64,000 nucleotides of DNA, taken from positions 1 through 64,000 of the forward strand of contig FOBR01000001.1 of the NCBI GenBank assembly GCA_900109895.1, in the 5' to 3' direction. The notes beneath the pieces were generated by a model, which saw only the letters and a list, made by a program, of their open reading frames with translations, was not told the origin of the DNA and did not search any database. This DNA is from a bacterium A37T11. Lineage in GTDB: Bacteria > Bacteroidota > Bacteroidia > Sphingobacteriales > Sphingobacteriaceae. Below, piece after piece: positions 15,950 through 25,878 of this stretch. Numbering within the stretch: position 1 is the first letter of the stretch; each line of letters starts with the position of its first letter. Both the position numbers and the translations under genes were made by a program.

Positions 15950-18850
15950 ATGTCAATATTACCGATCTCTACTCAAAAGCTGTTGCATTCTGTTAAAATT
16001 CTATTAACAATTTTTTTATGTTCCTTCGTTTTTTTTGCAACTGCCCAGCAAACCGGTTCGGTAAATGGTATAGTGCAGGATAGTACAGGACTGAGTGTGA
16101 TCGCTGCTTCTGTCCGACTAAAATCACCCACAGACAGCTTTCAAACCAATACGGACGTAAATGGTAAATTCACTTTTTCAAATGTAAAGGGAAAAAGTTT
16201 TACCATTTCAATTGAAAGCTTGGGGTATAAAACTATATCCCGCACCTATACTTTTGGGAACGGCCAACACCTAATGGCACTGAAACCCATCTTACTTAAG
16301 GAATCTTCTACGATGCTTGATGAGGTGACCATTGAAGGCGAACCTAAAGTAACCATCAAAGAGGACACAATTGAGTACCGCATAAAAGACTTACGCCTTC
16401 GGGAAGGTGCGCTTGCCGAAGATGCGCTTAAAAAACTGGATGGGGTACAAGTAGATAAGGACGGCAATGTGACCGCTCAGGGAGAACAAGTAACCCGGGT
16501 ACGCATTAATGGAAAAGATTATTTTGGCGGTGATGTTAAGACGGCCACCCAAAACCTGCCGGCTAACATTATTGAAAAGATGCAGATTGTGGATGATTAC
16601 GGAGATATGGCCAATATTACTGGTAACCGTACTGGTGATCCGGAACGGGTGTTGAATATAGAGCTGGCACCCGGCATGAATAAAGGAGACTTGGGCAATA
16701 TCAAAGCGGGCGTAGGCAACGAGGATCGCTACCAAGCCACGGCGATGTATCGCCGGATGGATGATAAGCAAAGTTTTTCGGTGCTTGGTAATATGAACAA
16801 TGTTAATGCTTCTTTGTTTGATTTTAACATCCGGGGTGGCGGAGCCAGACGGATGCCCGGTGGTGGTGGGTATGGACGCGGTAGTCGTATGGGAGGCGGT
16901 GGAGGCAGTTTCGGGCCTGGTGGCTTTGCAGGAGGCTCAGATGGTCTCACCAATACTCAATCTATTGGTTTTGATTATAGGAATGACTTTAGTAAGAAGC
17001 TGAGCATGTATGGTACATACAGCTATAGCCATAATAACAACAGATCCCTCAATACTACGATCACTAATTGGACATTTCCGGACAGTCTGGTTTATCAGGA
17101 CAACGAAAGTAATAGCCAGACCATTGGCAATAACCACCGCTTCGATTGGAACGTCGAATGGAAACCCGATTCGGTTAATTATGTAAAGATCTCCCCGACA
17201 TTTAGTTTTGGCAAGAATAACAGCAATCAATTGAACGACATTAATGAGAAGCTGAACGGCATCCCCTCAAATGGGCGCTCGCTGAATACACTCAACAGCT
17301 CGAAGAACCCAAGTTATGGTGGGAGCGCATTATTTAATCACCGCCTCAATGCGAAAGGCCGGAATATTTTTGTCAACTTTTCATTAAACTCTAATGCAAC
17401 CGATCAGGACCAGGACCTGATCACCCGGACAGCAAAATATGAATCTACCAATCCAGACAGTGCCTATCAGCGTCAATTGGTCGACTTGCGAAATAAAGGA
17501 TTAAATGGAGGGACGACGTTGTCCTATACCGAACCCGTGGGAAAGTTTTCGACCATGGAACTGACCTATGATTATAATTTTGCAAACTACAAAAATAATC
17601 GGGATGGCTATTCGGCCTATGCAACGGGCGACCAGCTTGCCTATAACGACAGCCTTAGCAACGATTATAAGTACTCGTTCATCACCAACAGGGTAGGACT
17701 AACCTACCGTTTCCGGAACAACAATTACAATTATTCCATCGGGGCGGCTGTGCAGCCAAATGTACTTAAAGGTAATACGGTTATTGATGGGGAAAAACAA
17801 TCTTTTCATCGTTCCGGATTTAATTTTATGCCCATAGCCCGCTTTGAATACAAATTCTCACGTTCACGTTCTTTCAACGTAAACTACACCGGCAGTTCCA
17901 ATGAACCCAGCTTCTCACAACTTCAACCCATTAACGACCGGTCAAATCCAAACTCAATTGTTGTGGGAAATCCGGATCTTTCTGCGGCGTTTACGCATAA
18001 CCTACGCATCCGTTATAACAATTTTGACTGGAACTCCGGAAATGTCCTGTTTACCAACCTCGATATTACCATGACCCAGGATAAGATTGTTTCGGACCGA
18101 AGTTCTTATTTAGATCCGAAACTCGGTTTGGTCCAAACTACCCGCTATCGCAATGCGGGAGGCTATTATACGGCTAGAGGGTTTTACAATTATTCAAAAC
18201 CATTTAGCGATCGTAAATATACCCTGACATTCCGTGGCATGGCTAATTATAACAATAATGTATCCTTTACCAATTCGCAAAAGAACATCGCCCGCAACTG
18301 GATATTAAACCAGGCCGTCAACTTTCGGATCAATCCTACCGAACTGATCGAGATCACGCCAGAAATTGGCTATACCTACAATACCACTGCAAATACACTG
18401 CAGTCATCCCAGAGCAGCAATATATCCACATGGGCATTCACGCTAAACAGCGCTGTCAATATTTTCCAGACGTTGACCTGGGGGGTTGACTTTTCCAAAA
18501 CCACCAATAACGGATATAACAGCAACGTAGGCGCGAACCCCATGATCATCAATACATATCTTGAAAAACAATTTTTTGCAGGGAAGAAGGGAGCTGTTCG
18601 CTTTACCGGATTTGATTTGCTCAACGAGCAAACAAGTGTTTCCAGAACCATCACAGACAATTCAATTGTGGATAGCCGCGCCAACCGTCTTGCCCGATAT
18701 TTCATGATCACGTTGTCTTATCGCTTCCAAAATTTCCCGGGAGGCGGCAATATGGATGAGCGTCAAAACAGAGGCGATTGGGGGCATGGAGGAGGCCCCG
18801 GTGGCCAAAGTGGAGGCGGTGGGCGTGAGAGCAGCGGCAGACCTTTTTAG
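15950..18850 (+). CDS. outer-membrane beta-barrel protein with carboxypeptidase-regulatory domain
   Basis: The 966-residue protein has a signal peptide ending near FFATAQQ, an N-terminal carboxypeptidase-regulatory-like domain (GSVNGIVQDSTGLSVIAASV), a plug-like region (LREGALAEDALKKLDGVQVD, VRINGKDYFGG) and a long C-terminal barrel with many aromatic strands, as in the TonB-receptor-like outer membrane beta-barrel family. Unusual features are a Gly/Arg-rich insertion (about 295-330) and a Gly/Ser-rich C-terminus ending in Phe. No SusD partner is adjacent. The upstream exported protein is the likely partner. Confidence 0.85.
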   Translation: MSILPISTQKLLHSVKILLTIFLCSFVFFATAQQTGSVNGIVQDSTGLSVIAASVRLKSPTDSFQTNTDVNGKFTFSNVKGKSFTISIESLGYKTISRTYTFGNGQHLMALKPILLKESSTMLDEVTIEGEPKVTIKEDTIEYRIKDLRLREGALAEDALKKLDGVQVDKDGNVTAQGEQVTRVRINGKDYFGGDVKTATQNLPANIIEKMQIVDDYGDMANITGNRTGDPERVLNIELAPGMNKGDLGNIKAGVGNEDRYQATAMYRRMDDKQSFSVLGNMNNVNASLFDFNIRGGGARRMPGGGGYGRGSRMGGGGGSFGPGGFAGGSDGLTNTQSIGFDYRNDFSKKLSMYGTYSYSHNNNRSLNTTITNWTFPDSLVYQDNESNSQTIGNNHRFDWNVEWKPDSVNYVKISPTFSFGKNNSNQLNDINEKLNGIPSNGRSLNTLNSSKNPSYGGSALFNHRLNAKGRNIFVNFSLNSNATDQDQDLITRTAKYESTNPDSAYQRQLVDLRNKGLNGGTTLSYTEPVGKFSTMELTYDYNFANYKNNRDGYSAYATGDQLAYNDSLSNDYKYSFITNRVGLTYRFRNNNYNYSIGAAVQPNVLKGNTVIDGEKQSFHRSGFNFMPIARFEYKFSRSRSFNVNYTGSSNEPSFSQLQPINDRSNPNSIVVGNPDLSAAFTHNLRIRYNNFDWNSGNVLFTNLDITMTQDKIVSDRSSYLDPKLGLVQTTRYRNAGGYYTARGFYNYSKPFSDRKYTLTFRGMANYNNNVSFTNSQKNIARNWILNQAVNFRINPTELIEITPEIGYTYNTTANTLQSSQSSNISTWAFTLNSAVNIFQTLTWGVDFSKTTNNGYNSNVGANPMIINTYLEKQFFAGKKGAVRFTGFDLLNEQTSVSRTITDNSIVDSRANRLARYFMITLSYRFQNFPGGGNMDERQNRGDWGHGGGPGGQSGGGGRESSGRPF

Positions 18851-18879
18851 CACGCGCTTCATAAGCTTTTATTTTTCGT

Positions 18880-18887
18880 TACCTTTG
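18880..18887 (+). promoter_or_regulatory. -7 promoter box of the M16 peptidase gene
   Basis: TACCTTTG lies five bases before the ATG at 18893, another case of a very short leader. Confidence 0.5.
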
Positions 18888-18892
18888 CCAAA

Positions 18893-20131
18893 ATGGAGTA
18901 TCAGTTAATTACGTTGTCCAATGGTTTACGTATTGTGTTTAAACCAGTACGATCCGTCATTGCGCACGCCTGTCTGCTGGTCAATACCGGTTCAAGGGAC
19001 GAAAAACATGGGACATTTGGTATGGCCCATTTTATCGAACATCTGCTCTTTAAACGCACAGAGAAGCGGTCTACCAACCAAATCCTTAACCGTTTAGAAC
19101 AAGTGGGTGCAGACCTGAACGCCTATACTACCAAGGAATACACGTGCTTACAGGCCTCTTTTTTAAATCAATACCTCGAAAGGAGTCTCGACCTTTTTGA
19201 GGACCTGGTCTTCCACAGCACCTTTCCAGAAAATGAGATGGTCAAAGAAAAAGGTGTGATTCTTGACGAAATAGATTCGTACTTAGACAGCCCGGAAGAA
19301 GCCATAGCTGATGATTTTGAAGATCTTCTCTTTCGGGAACATCCCCTTGGGCACAACATATTAGGCACGAAAGAGGATCTAATATCCATTCAGCGAAATG
19401 ATATAGTCGATTTTATCAAAGGCAATTATCTGCTGGAAGAAATGGTGATCGGCATCATCGGTGAGTATGAAGAGAAAAAAGTAAAACACCTCTCAGAAAA
19501 GCTATTCGGACATTTGTCTGCACCCGCCGGCCGGCCAAACCGAGCTTCTATACCCCTCCTTTCAGCAATACAGCAAACCCATAAAAAACCGATCAATCAG
19601 GTACATTGCAGTACGGGTAACCAAGCCTACGATCTTCACCACCCGAAAAAGATCGGCCTGTTGCTGCTCAATAACTATTTAGGGGGCATGGGTATGAGCT
19701 CACGGCTAAATCTTGAGATTCGCGAAAAATACGGAATTGCCTATACCATCGAATCTAACTATACCCCTTATTCTGACACCGGGATCTTTTCCATTTATTT
19801 TGGAACCGACGCGGAGAAGGCTGAAAAAGCGCGGAAGATGGTATTGAAAGAACTTAGGACCTTGCGTGAAAAAAAACTGGGAAATAACCAGCTGCACCTT
19901 GCCAAGCAAAAATTTATCGGACAGATCGCCTTGGGTGAAGAGAATCGCATGGGTCTCATTATCTCACTGGCAAAAAGCATACTGGACTACCAGAAAGCCG
20001 AAAGTATGGCAGAGATCTTTCAAAAGATTCAAGCAGTTACGGCTGATGAGCTGTTGTCCATCGCTAACGAAATATTTGAAGAAAGCTCCCTCACTTCCTT
20101 GTTCTTTGTTCCTTCAAACGAAGCTTTTTAG
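18893..20131 (+). CDS. M16 family zinc metallopeptidase
   Basis: The 412-residue protein has the inverted zinc motif HFIEH (residues 46-50) with the downstream acidic ligand region around EKGVILDEIDSYLDSPEE, and the Arg/Tyr segment of the second half (EIREKYGIAYTIES). This two-lobe architecture is typical of PqqL/YmxG-type processing proteases that degrade small peptides. No signal peptide is visible, so it is probably cytoplasmic. Substrate unknown. Confidence 0.92.
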   Translation: MEYQLITLSNGLRIVFKPVRSVIAHACLLVNTGSRDEKHGTFGMAHFIEHLLFKRTEKRSTNQILNRLEQVGADLNAYTTKEYTCLQASFLNQYLERSLDLFEDLVFHSTFPENEMVKEKGVILDEIDSYLDSPEEAIADDFEDLLFREHPLGHNILGTKEDLISIQRNDIVDFIKGNYLLEEMVIGIIGEYEEKKVKHLSEKLFGHLSAPAGRPNRASIPLLSAIQQTHKKPINQVHCSTGNQAYDLHHPKKIGLLLLNNYLGGMGMSSRLNLEIREKYGIAYTIESNYTPYSDTGIFSIYFGTDAEKAEKARKMVLKELRTLREKKLGNNQLHLAKQKFIGQIALGEENRMGLIISLAKSILDYQKAESMAEIFQKIQAVTADELLSIANEIFEESSLTSLFFVPSNEAF

Positions 20132-20149
20132 CATTTCAAACAAAAATTG

Positions 20150-20157
20150 TAACTTTG
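20150..20157 (+). promoter_or_regulatory. -7 promoter box of def
   Basis: TAACTTTG lies 22 bases before the ATG of def at 20180. Confidence 0.45.
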
Positions 20158-20179
20158 TACTTTTTAAGAAACTGATAGC

Positions 20180-20752
20180 ATGAAGCTTCCCATTATCGCC
20201 TATGGCGATCCCGTCTTACGTCGTAAATGTACCCCTATTGAAAAGGGATACCCAGAATTGGACACACTGATTGAAAACATGTTTGAAACCATGTATGCTG
20301 CCCATGGCGTCGGCATCGCAGCCCCGCAGGTTGGCCTTTCCATCCGGTTATTTGTCATTGACGCCAGCCCGTTTGCCGACGAAAATTCCCCTGAAGTAAA
20401 GGATTTTAAGAAGGTCTTTATTAACGCTCAAATACTGGAAGAAAGCGGCGAAAAATGGGCATTCAATGAAGGTTGCTTAAGCATCCCGGATATTCGGGAA
20501 GACATAAGCCGCTGTGCTACAATTACTATTAACTATTTAGATGAGCTATGGGAAGCACATACGGAAACGTATAGCGGCCTGGCAGCACGCGTTATCCAGC
20601 ATGAATACGACCATATTGAGGGAAAATTGTTTACCGACAAAATAAGCCCGCTGCGCAAGGCTATGCTAAAAAATAAATTGGATAGTATCTCCAAGGGCCA
20701 GGTAAGCGTGGAATACAAAATGAAATTTCCGGTACAGAAGAAGAATCGCTAA
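20180..20752 (+). CDS. def: peptide deformylase
   Basis: Def removes the formyl group from the first methionine of new proteins. The 190-residue protein has all three motifs: GVGIAAPQVG, EGCLSIP with the metal-binding cysteine, and QHEYDH with the metal-binding histidines and catalytic glutamate. Length and order are normal for the bacterial enzyme. Confidence 0.97.
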   Translation: MKLPIIAYGDPVLRRKCTPIEKGYPELDTLIENMFETMYAAHGVGIAAPQVGLSIRLFVIDASPFADENSPEVKDFKKVFINAQILEESGEKWAFNEGCLSIPDIREDISRCATITINYLDELWEAHTETYSGLAARVIQHEYDHIEGKLFTDKISPLRKAMLKNKLDSISKGQVSVEYKMKFPVQKKNR

Positions 20753-20814
20753 TCCCCAATCAGCGGAAGCGACCACCTAAGAAATCATGCCGCAGGTTTT
20801 CACAGCCCAGTAGG

Positions 20815-21465
20815 TCAATGCAGTAAATGGGTTGCATCATGCAAAATTTGAAGATATTCCTCAGCCGGGATCATACGGGCGCCCAACGACGCTAAATGAT
20901 CTGTATATACTTGGCAATCAATAAGCCGATAGCTAAATTGAGTACACAATTCTATCAAAGCCATCTTGGAACTATTCGGCTGCAAACTGAACATGCTTTC
21001 ACCACAAAACACATTTCCCACTTCCACTCCGTACAACCCCCCTACTAAGTTTGGACCTGCCCAGACTTCTACGGAAGTAGCACAGCCCTGTTCATGCAGC
21101 ACTTGATAAGCTCTTTCCATATCCCCAGTAATCCAGGTACCATCTTGCCCCTCGCGTTTAACTTGCGCGCAATGGCTAATAACGCGCGCAAACGCCTCAT
21201 TGACACTAACCCGATATTGTCCTAAGCGTATCACCTTACGCATACTTTTGCTAATTTTCAACTCATCCGGAAAAAGCACAAAACGTTCATGAGGCGCATA
21301 CCAGAGGATTGGGGTGTCGTCACTGTACCAAGGAAAAATACCCTTCCGGTATGCCAGTTTTAACCGATCCGCTCGCAAATCACCACCAATGGCGAGTAAG
21401 CCATCTTTATCAGACAAATTAGGATCGGGAAACCAAAAATCTTCGTTGTGCAACTGAAAAACCAC
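20815..21465 (-). CDS. aat: leucyl/phenylalanyl-tRNA-protein transferase
   Basis: Aat attaches Leu or Phe to proteins with N-terminal Arg or Lys, marking them for ClpAP breakdown. The 216-residue protein shows FWFPDPNLSDKDGLLAIGGD at the start, then AYRKGIFPWYSDDTPILWY and GGLYGVEVGNVFCGESMFS, all hallmark segments. It begins 13 bases after rbfA ends, in the same direction. Confidence 0.95.
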   Translation of the reverse strand: MVFQLHNEDFWFPDPNLSDKDGLLAIGGDLRADRLKLAYRKGIFPWYSDDTPILWYAPHERFVLFPDELKISKSMRKVIRLGQYRVSVNEAFARVISHCAQVKREGQDGTWITGDMERAYQVLHEQGCATSVEVWAGPNLVGGLYGVEVGNVFCGESMFSLQPNSSKMALIELCTQFSYRLIDCQVYTDHLASLGARMIPAEEYLQILHDATHLLH

Positions 21466-21478
21466 TTTCTAGTTGCCG

Positions 21479-21850
21479 TTAATCTTCCTGGTGCGGTTCT
21501 TTGCCAATCTGTTCGAACAGGCGGTCCATGCGTGCCACATATTCATTGGTATCATCCAGGAAAAACTCAAGCTGCGGTACCACCCGTGTTTGATTTTTGA
21601 TTTTTCCTCCCAGTTTATAGCGGATCTCATTACCGTGCACTTTGATAGCCGATAACGTAGCTTTTGTATCTTTGCTGTTTAGGAAACTCAGATAAACACG
21701 CGCCATCGCCAGATCTGGCGTTACCCTCACCCTGGTCACGGTCACCAGCGTCCCTGGTGTCCATTCCGCACCTTCCCGTTGCAGGATCTCAGCCAGATCC
21801 TGCTGTACCACACCGGCAAACCGTAGTTGCCTCTTGCTCTCCGTACTCAT
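21479..21850 (-). CDS. rbfA: 30S ribosome-binding factor RbfA
   Basis: The 123-residue protein fits RbfA, a KH-fold factor that binds free 30S subunits and helps mature the 5' end of 16S rRNA. Seen are the early helix (RVAG-type RFAGVVQQDLAEILQRE), the strand VTVTRVRVTPDLAMARVYLS, and the late VPQLEFFLDDTNEYVARMDR. It precedes aat and follows hflX in one leftward run. Confidence 0.92.
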   Translation of the reverse strand: MSTESKRQLRFAGVVQQDLAEILQREGAEWTPGTLVTVTRVRVTPDLAMARVYLSFLNSKDTKATLSAIKVHGNEIRYKLGGKIKNQTRVVPQLEFFLDDTNEYVARMDRLFEQIGKEPHQED

Positions 21851-21916
21851 CGTCTTTTATATTTAATACTACTAATTATTGGGCAGGTTTGTCCTCAACC
21901 CACCGCAAAGAGATCA

Positions 21917-23080
21917 TCAATACAGCAGATGATCATAAGGATAGCGTTTAGTGTGTATTGCCGCCGCCAGCTGATAAATTAATGCTTTCAATTCATCTAA
22001 ATGCTGTTTTTCGGTAGCAGAGATAAAAACTGCAGGACTACTATGCTTGGCCATCCAGCTATTCTTAAAATCATCAATGCTGGTATCCACGCCTTGTTGG
22101 TAAGCATCAATTTTGTTAAAAACCGTAATAATTGTTTTATCCACCGCATCAAGGTCTTTCAGCGTTTCATTAACAGCTACCATCTGCTCTTCAAAACCCG
22201 GATGGGAAATATCTACCACATGAATAAGAATATCCGCTTCTCGCACCTCATCTAATGTAGACTTAAAGCACTCCACCAGATGATGAGGCAATTTACGGAT
22301 GAAACCAACCGTATCAGAAAGCAAAAAAGGCAAATTGTCTATAACCACTTTCCGCACGGTAGTATCCAGTGTTGCGAACAGCTTATTTTCGGCAAAAACT
22401 TCGGCTTTCGCGAGTAAATTGAGGATCGTAGATTTACCCACGTTCGTATATCCGACCAAGGCTACCCGAACCAACTGCGTGCGGTTCTTACGTTGGGTCT
22501 CATTTTGCTTGTCAATGAGTTTTAGTTTCTCCTTGAGCAGGGAGATCTTATTTAAGATCAACCGGCGGTCACTTTCTATTTGGCTTTCACCTGGACCACG
22601 CATACCTATACCCCCCTTCTGTCGCTCCAAATGTGTCCACATCCTGGTCAGGCGGGGTAGCAAATACTGTAATTGTGCCAATTCTACCTGAGTTTTTGCT
22701 TGAGCAGTTTGCGCCCGCCTTGCAAAAATATCTAAAATCAGGTTGCTGCGGTCGAGCACTTTAATCTGAAGTTCATTCTCGATGTTACGCACTTGCGAGG
22801 GCGACAATTCATCGTCAAAAACAGCGATATCAATTTCTTCCGAATCGATATAGGCCTTGATCTCGTCAAGTTTACCACTACCTACAAATGTCGCCCTGTC
22901 CGGACGTTGCACCTTTTGGGTGAAAGTATGTTGGGTCACCCCTCCCGCCGTGTCAACTAAAAATGCCAGTTCCTCCAGATACTCGCGTTCCTGTTCTTCA
23001 CTCTCATCGGGTGTAATCACACCAATAAGTACTGCCTTTTCGGGGCTTATAGCGGTATCATATAATTTTTTAACAGCCAT
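21917..23080 (-). CDS. hflX: ribosome-associated GTPase HflX
   Basis: HflX binds 50S subunits and can split stalled ribosomes under stress. The 387-residue protein has the N-terminal nucleotide-binding-like domain (VGSGKLDEIKAYI, then AVFDDELSPSQVRNIE), the helical linker ending in RRLILNKI, and the GTPase motifs GYTNVGKSTILN, DTVGFIRKLPHHLVE and NKID. Length is normal for the family. Confidence 0.95.
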   Translation of the reverse strand: MAVKKLYDTAISPEKAVLIGVITPDESEEQEREYLEELAFLVDTAGGVTQHTFTQKVQRPDRATFVGSGKLDEIKAYIDSEEIDIAVFDDELSPSQVRNIENELQIKVLDRSNLILDIFARRAQTAQAKTQVELAQLQYLLPRLTRMWTHLERQKGGIGMRGPGESQIESDRRLILNKISLLKEKLKLIDKQNETQRKNRTQLVRVALVGYTNVGKSTILNLLAKAEVFAENKLFATLDTTVRKVVIDNLPFLLSDTVGFIRKLPHHLVECFKSTLDEVREADILIHVVDISHPGFEEQMVAVNETLKDLDAVDKTIITVFNKIDAYQQGVDTSIDDFKNSWMAKHSSPAVFISATEKQHLDELKALIYQLAAAIHTKRYPYDHLLY

Positions 23081-23232
23081 TTCTCTCGTTTCTTTCTATT
23101 TTTTTAGGAATTTAAAAATGAACACATGAGTCCTCATTTCGTGAATTTATGAAAAGGTGGGCTGTTATAATCACATGGCTTATCTCCGTTTTAGGGTATA
23201 TTAATTTACAAAGATAAGAGTTTTTGTTCTTT

Positions 23233-25338
23233 TCAGGATATTTTATCCCAACTTATTCCGGGCTGCTGATGCATTAGGTAGGCTTTTAAAAGAGCATTCT
23301 CAGGGCGGGCCAACTCCGGATCATCCGTAAAGATCCTGATTATACCCTCGCGCACTTGCTGTAATAAAAGTTGATCGGTTATCAGATCGGCTAGTTTGAG
23401 TTCAAGTAGCCCGCTTTGTTGTGTACCTGAGAGATCTCCGGGCCCACGCAGTTCAAGGTCTGCTTCTGCAATTTCAAATCCGTCATTGGTTCTCACCATG
23501 GTTTCTAATCTCTGCCTGCTTTGCTTGCTGATTTTATTGCCCGACATAAGGATACAAAATGACTGCTCTGCACCCCGGCCTACCCTGCCTCTAAGTTGGT
23601 GTAACTGAGATAACCCGAAGCGCTCGGCATTTTCAATGATCATGACAGATGCATTGGGTACATTAACTCCCACCTCAATCACCGTGGTTGCAACCAAAAT
23701 TTGCGTTTCTCCTTTTACAAATCGCTGCATTTCAAAATCCTTATCTTTCGGTTTCATTTTGCCATGGACAACACTGATGCGGTATTCGGGCAGAGGGAAT
23801 TCACGTGCCAAATGTTCTATACCTGCTTCCAAGTATAGTAAATCTAATTTTTCACTTTCTTTAATTAATGGATAAACTACATAAACTTGCCGTCCTTTGG
23901 CGATTTCGTATCGCATAAATCCAAACATTCTTAGACGGCTACTTTCAGTCATATGTAACGTTTTTATGGGTTTTCGTCCGGCGGGCAATTCATCAATCAC
24001 AGACACGTCCAAGTCACCATACATGGTCATGGCCAAGGTACGGGGAATAGGAGTAGCCGTCATAACAAGCATATGTGGAGGAATACTATTCTTTTTCCAA
24101 AGTTTGGACCGCTGTTCTACGCCGAAGCGATGCTGTTCATCGATAACAACCAAACCCAGATTCTTAAATTTAACCACATCTTCAATTAAAGCATGTGTTC
24201 CTACAAGTAGATGAAGACTCCCATTTTCCAATGCAGCATGGATGTGTTTTCTTTCTCTTTTAGGAGTAGAACCAGTTAAAATAGAAAGTTGAACAAATCC
24301 TTCTCCCGTGAGCCCCTTGAGTCCTTGATAATGTTGTCTGGCTAGGATCTCGGTGGGTGCCATCAAACAAGCCTGATAACCATTATCCACAGCGAGCAAC
24401 ATGCTCATGAGAGCTACAATGGTTTTACCGCTCCCTACGTCTCCTTGAAGTAGCCGGTTCATCTGTGCTCCAGTATTGGTATCAACCCTTATTTCGCGAA
24501 TGACCCGTTTTTGGGCATTTGTCAGCGGAAAAGGTAATTTGGTTAGAAAAAAATCATTGAATTTTTGGCCTACCTTTACAAATTTTAGTCCTTCAAAACG
24601 TCGGGAATTGACAAACTTCGTACGAAGTAGTTTTAATTGAATAAAAAACAATTCATTAAATTTTAGCCGGGTACGTGATAATTCCAAACTTACCTTGTCA
24701 GTTGGGAAATGAATTCCTTTTAAGGCTTCTGGTAAAGATATGAGACCGTATTTAACACGCAGATATTCAGGAAGATCGTCAGTTAATGTTGGATACAATA
24801 ATTCAAAGGTGCTGGCCTGCAAGCGTTGAATGCCCTTTGTATCCAACGAGAGTCTTTTAAGTTTTTCCGTTGATCCATATACTGGCTGAAGATGAATGTT
24901 ACCAGTACTGTTAGCACTCCGGTCATAAACTTCTAGCTCTGGGTGTGTAATGGATAGTTGGTTGTTAAAAAAATTAGGTTTACCGAAAAGTAAATAAACC
25001 GTATTGACTTTAAGATGTTCTTCCAACCAACGGACGCCCTGAAACCAAACAAGTTCTATACTCGCAGTATCATCCGTGAACTGTCCTACTAATCGCCGGC
25101 TTTTCTTTTCTCCGAAAATTTCGAGTTTTTTTAGCATCCCGATAACCTGAACTGCAGGCATTTCGGCCGTCAAATCACGTATTTTAAAGATTTTAGTTCG
25201 GTCTATATATCTAAAAGGATAATAATGCAGAAGATCTCCAAGTGTAAAAACACCCAATTCTTTTTTAAGTAGTTCTGCACGCTGCGTGCCAACCCCTTTT
25301 AAGTATTCAATGGGTGTTTTAATTGTATATTCGGCCAT
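23233..25338 (-). CDS. recG: ATP-dependent DNA helicase RecG
   Basis: RecG remodels stalled replication forks and branched DNA. From the ATG at 25338 it has 701 residues: an N-terminal wedge OB-fold (about 40-150), then helicase motifs GDVGSGKTIVAL, MAPTEILARQHYQG, DEQHRFGVEQR, MTATPIPRT, ATTVIEVGVNVPNAS and HQLRGRVGRG. A longer frame from 25374 would run into ridA and was rejected. Confidence 0.96.
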   Translation of the reverse strand: MAEYTIKTPIEYLKGVGTQRAELLKKELGVFTLGDLLHYYPFRYIDRTKIFKIRDLTAEMPAVQVIGMLKKLEIFGEKKSRRLVGQFTDDTASIELVWFQGVRWLEEHLKVNTVYLLFGKPNFFNNQLSITHPELEVYDRSANSTGNIHLQPVYGSTEKLKRLSLDTKGIQRLQASTFELLYPTLTDDLPEYLRVKYGLISLPEALKGIHFPTDKVSLELSRTRLKFNELFFIQLKLLRTKFVNSRRFEGLKFVKVGQKFNDFFLTKLPFPLTNAQKRVIREIRVDTNTGAQMNRLLQGDVGSGKTIVALMSMLLAVDNGYQACLMAPTEILARQHYQGLKGLTGEGFVQLSILTGSTPKRERKHIHAALENGSLHLLVGTHALIEDVVKFKNLGLVVIDEQHRFGVEQRSKLWKKNSIPPHMLVMTATPIPRTLAMTMYGDLDVSVIDELPAGRKPIKTLHMTESSRLRMFGFMRYEIAKGRQVYVVYPLIKESEKLDLLYLEAGIEHLAREFPLPEYRISVVHGKMKPKDKDFEMQRFVKGETQILVATTVIEVGVNVPNASVMIIENAERFGLSQLHQLRGRVGRGAEQSFCILMSGNKISKQSRQRLETMVRTNDGFEIAEADLELRGPGDLSGTQQSGLLELKLADLITDQLLLQQVREGIIRIFTDDPELARPENALLKAYLMHQQPGISWDKIS

Positions 25339-25357
25339 GGCGACTGCACAACCTGCA

Positions 25358-25738
25358 TTAATTCTTATAGGCAATTACTGAGATTTCCACATTTACCCCT
25401 TTGGGAAGCCCTTTAACGGCCACCGTTTCACGCGCAGGTTCATTCTCAGTAAAGTATTTAGCATATACATTATTAACTTCATTAAAATAATTCATATCGC
25501 TGAGAAAAATCGTTACTTTTACTACCTCTGCAAAAGTGTACCCGGCTTCATCCAGTATAAAGCCAATATTTTTTAAAACCTGGCTAGCTTCATCAGATAT
25601 ATTATTATTAATTAACGCTCCACTTTCAGCAGAAAGGGGTATCTGACCAGAAATATACAAGGTATTCCCTGCTTTAACAGCTTGATTGTAGGGTCCTATT
25701 GGGGCTGGGGCATTTGGCGTATTAATTATTTGACTCAT
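25358..25738 (-). CDS. ridA: RidA family enamine/imine deaminase
   Basis: RidA hydrolyses reactive 2-aminoacrylate and related imines made by PLP enzymes. The 126-residue protein has the standard pattern: APAPIGPYNQAVKAGNTLYI and SGQIPL near the start, VLKNIGFILDEAGYTFAEVV, then PARETVAVKGLPKGVNVEIS with the substrate arginine. It lies 19 bases upstream of recG on the same strand. Confidence 0.95.
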   Translation of the reverse strand: MSQIINTPNAPAPIGPYNQAVKAGNTLYISGQIPLSAESGALINNNISDEASQVLKNIGFILDEAGYTFAEVVKVTIFLSDMNYFNEVNNVYAKYFTENEPARETVAVKGLPKGVNVEISVIAYKN

Positions 25739-25813
25739 TTTTTAATTACGTTGGTTTGCATGTTTACGAATGTACGGTTGAAAAAACTTAAATCAAAAAC
25801 TTACTGTATAAAA

Positions 25814-25842
25814 AAGAGGCCTGACAAATTGCCAGGCCTCTT
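25814..25842. terminator. hairpin terminator after the OmpA gene
   Basis: AAGAGGCCTG (25814-25823) pairs with CAGGCCTCTT (25833-25842) across a nine-base loop, with T-rich tracts on both sides. It stands 36 bases after the leftward ompA-like gene and upstream of ridA. Confidence 0.85.
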
Positions 25843-25878
25843 TCTTTTATAGGAAACTGCTTAATATACAGTTCTCAA

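Noticed and set aside
25338-25374. A longer N-terminus for RecG
   Set aside because: It would overlap the end of ridA, and the ATG at 25338 gives the family's usual start.
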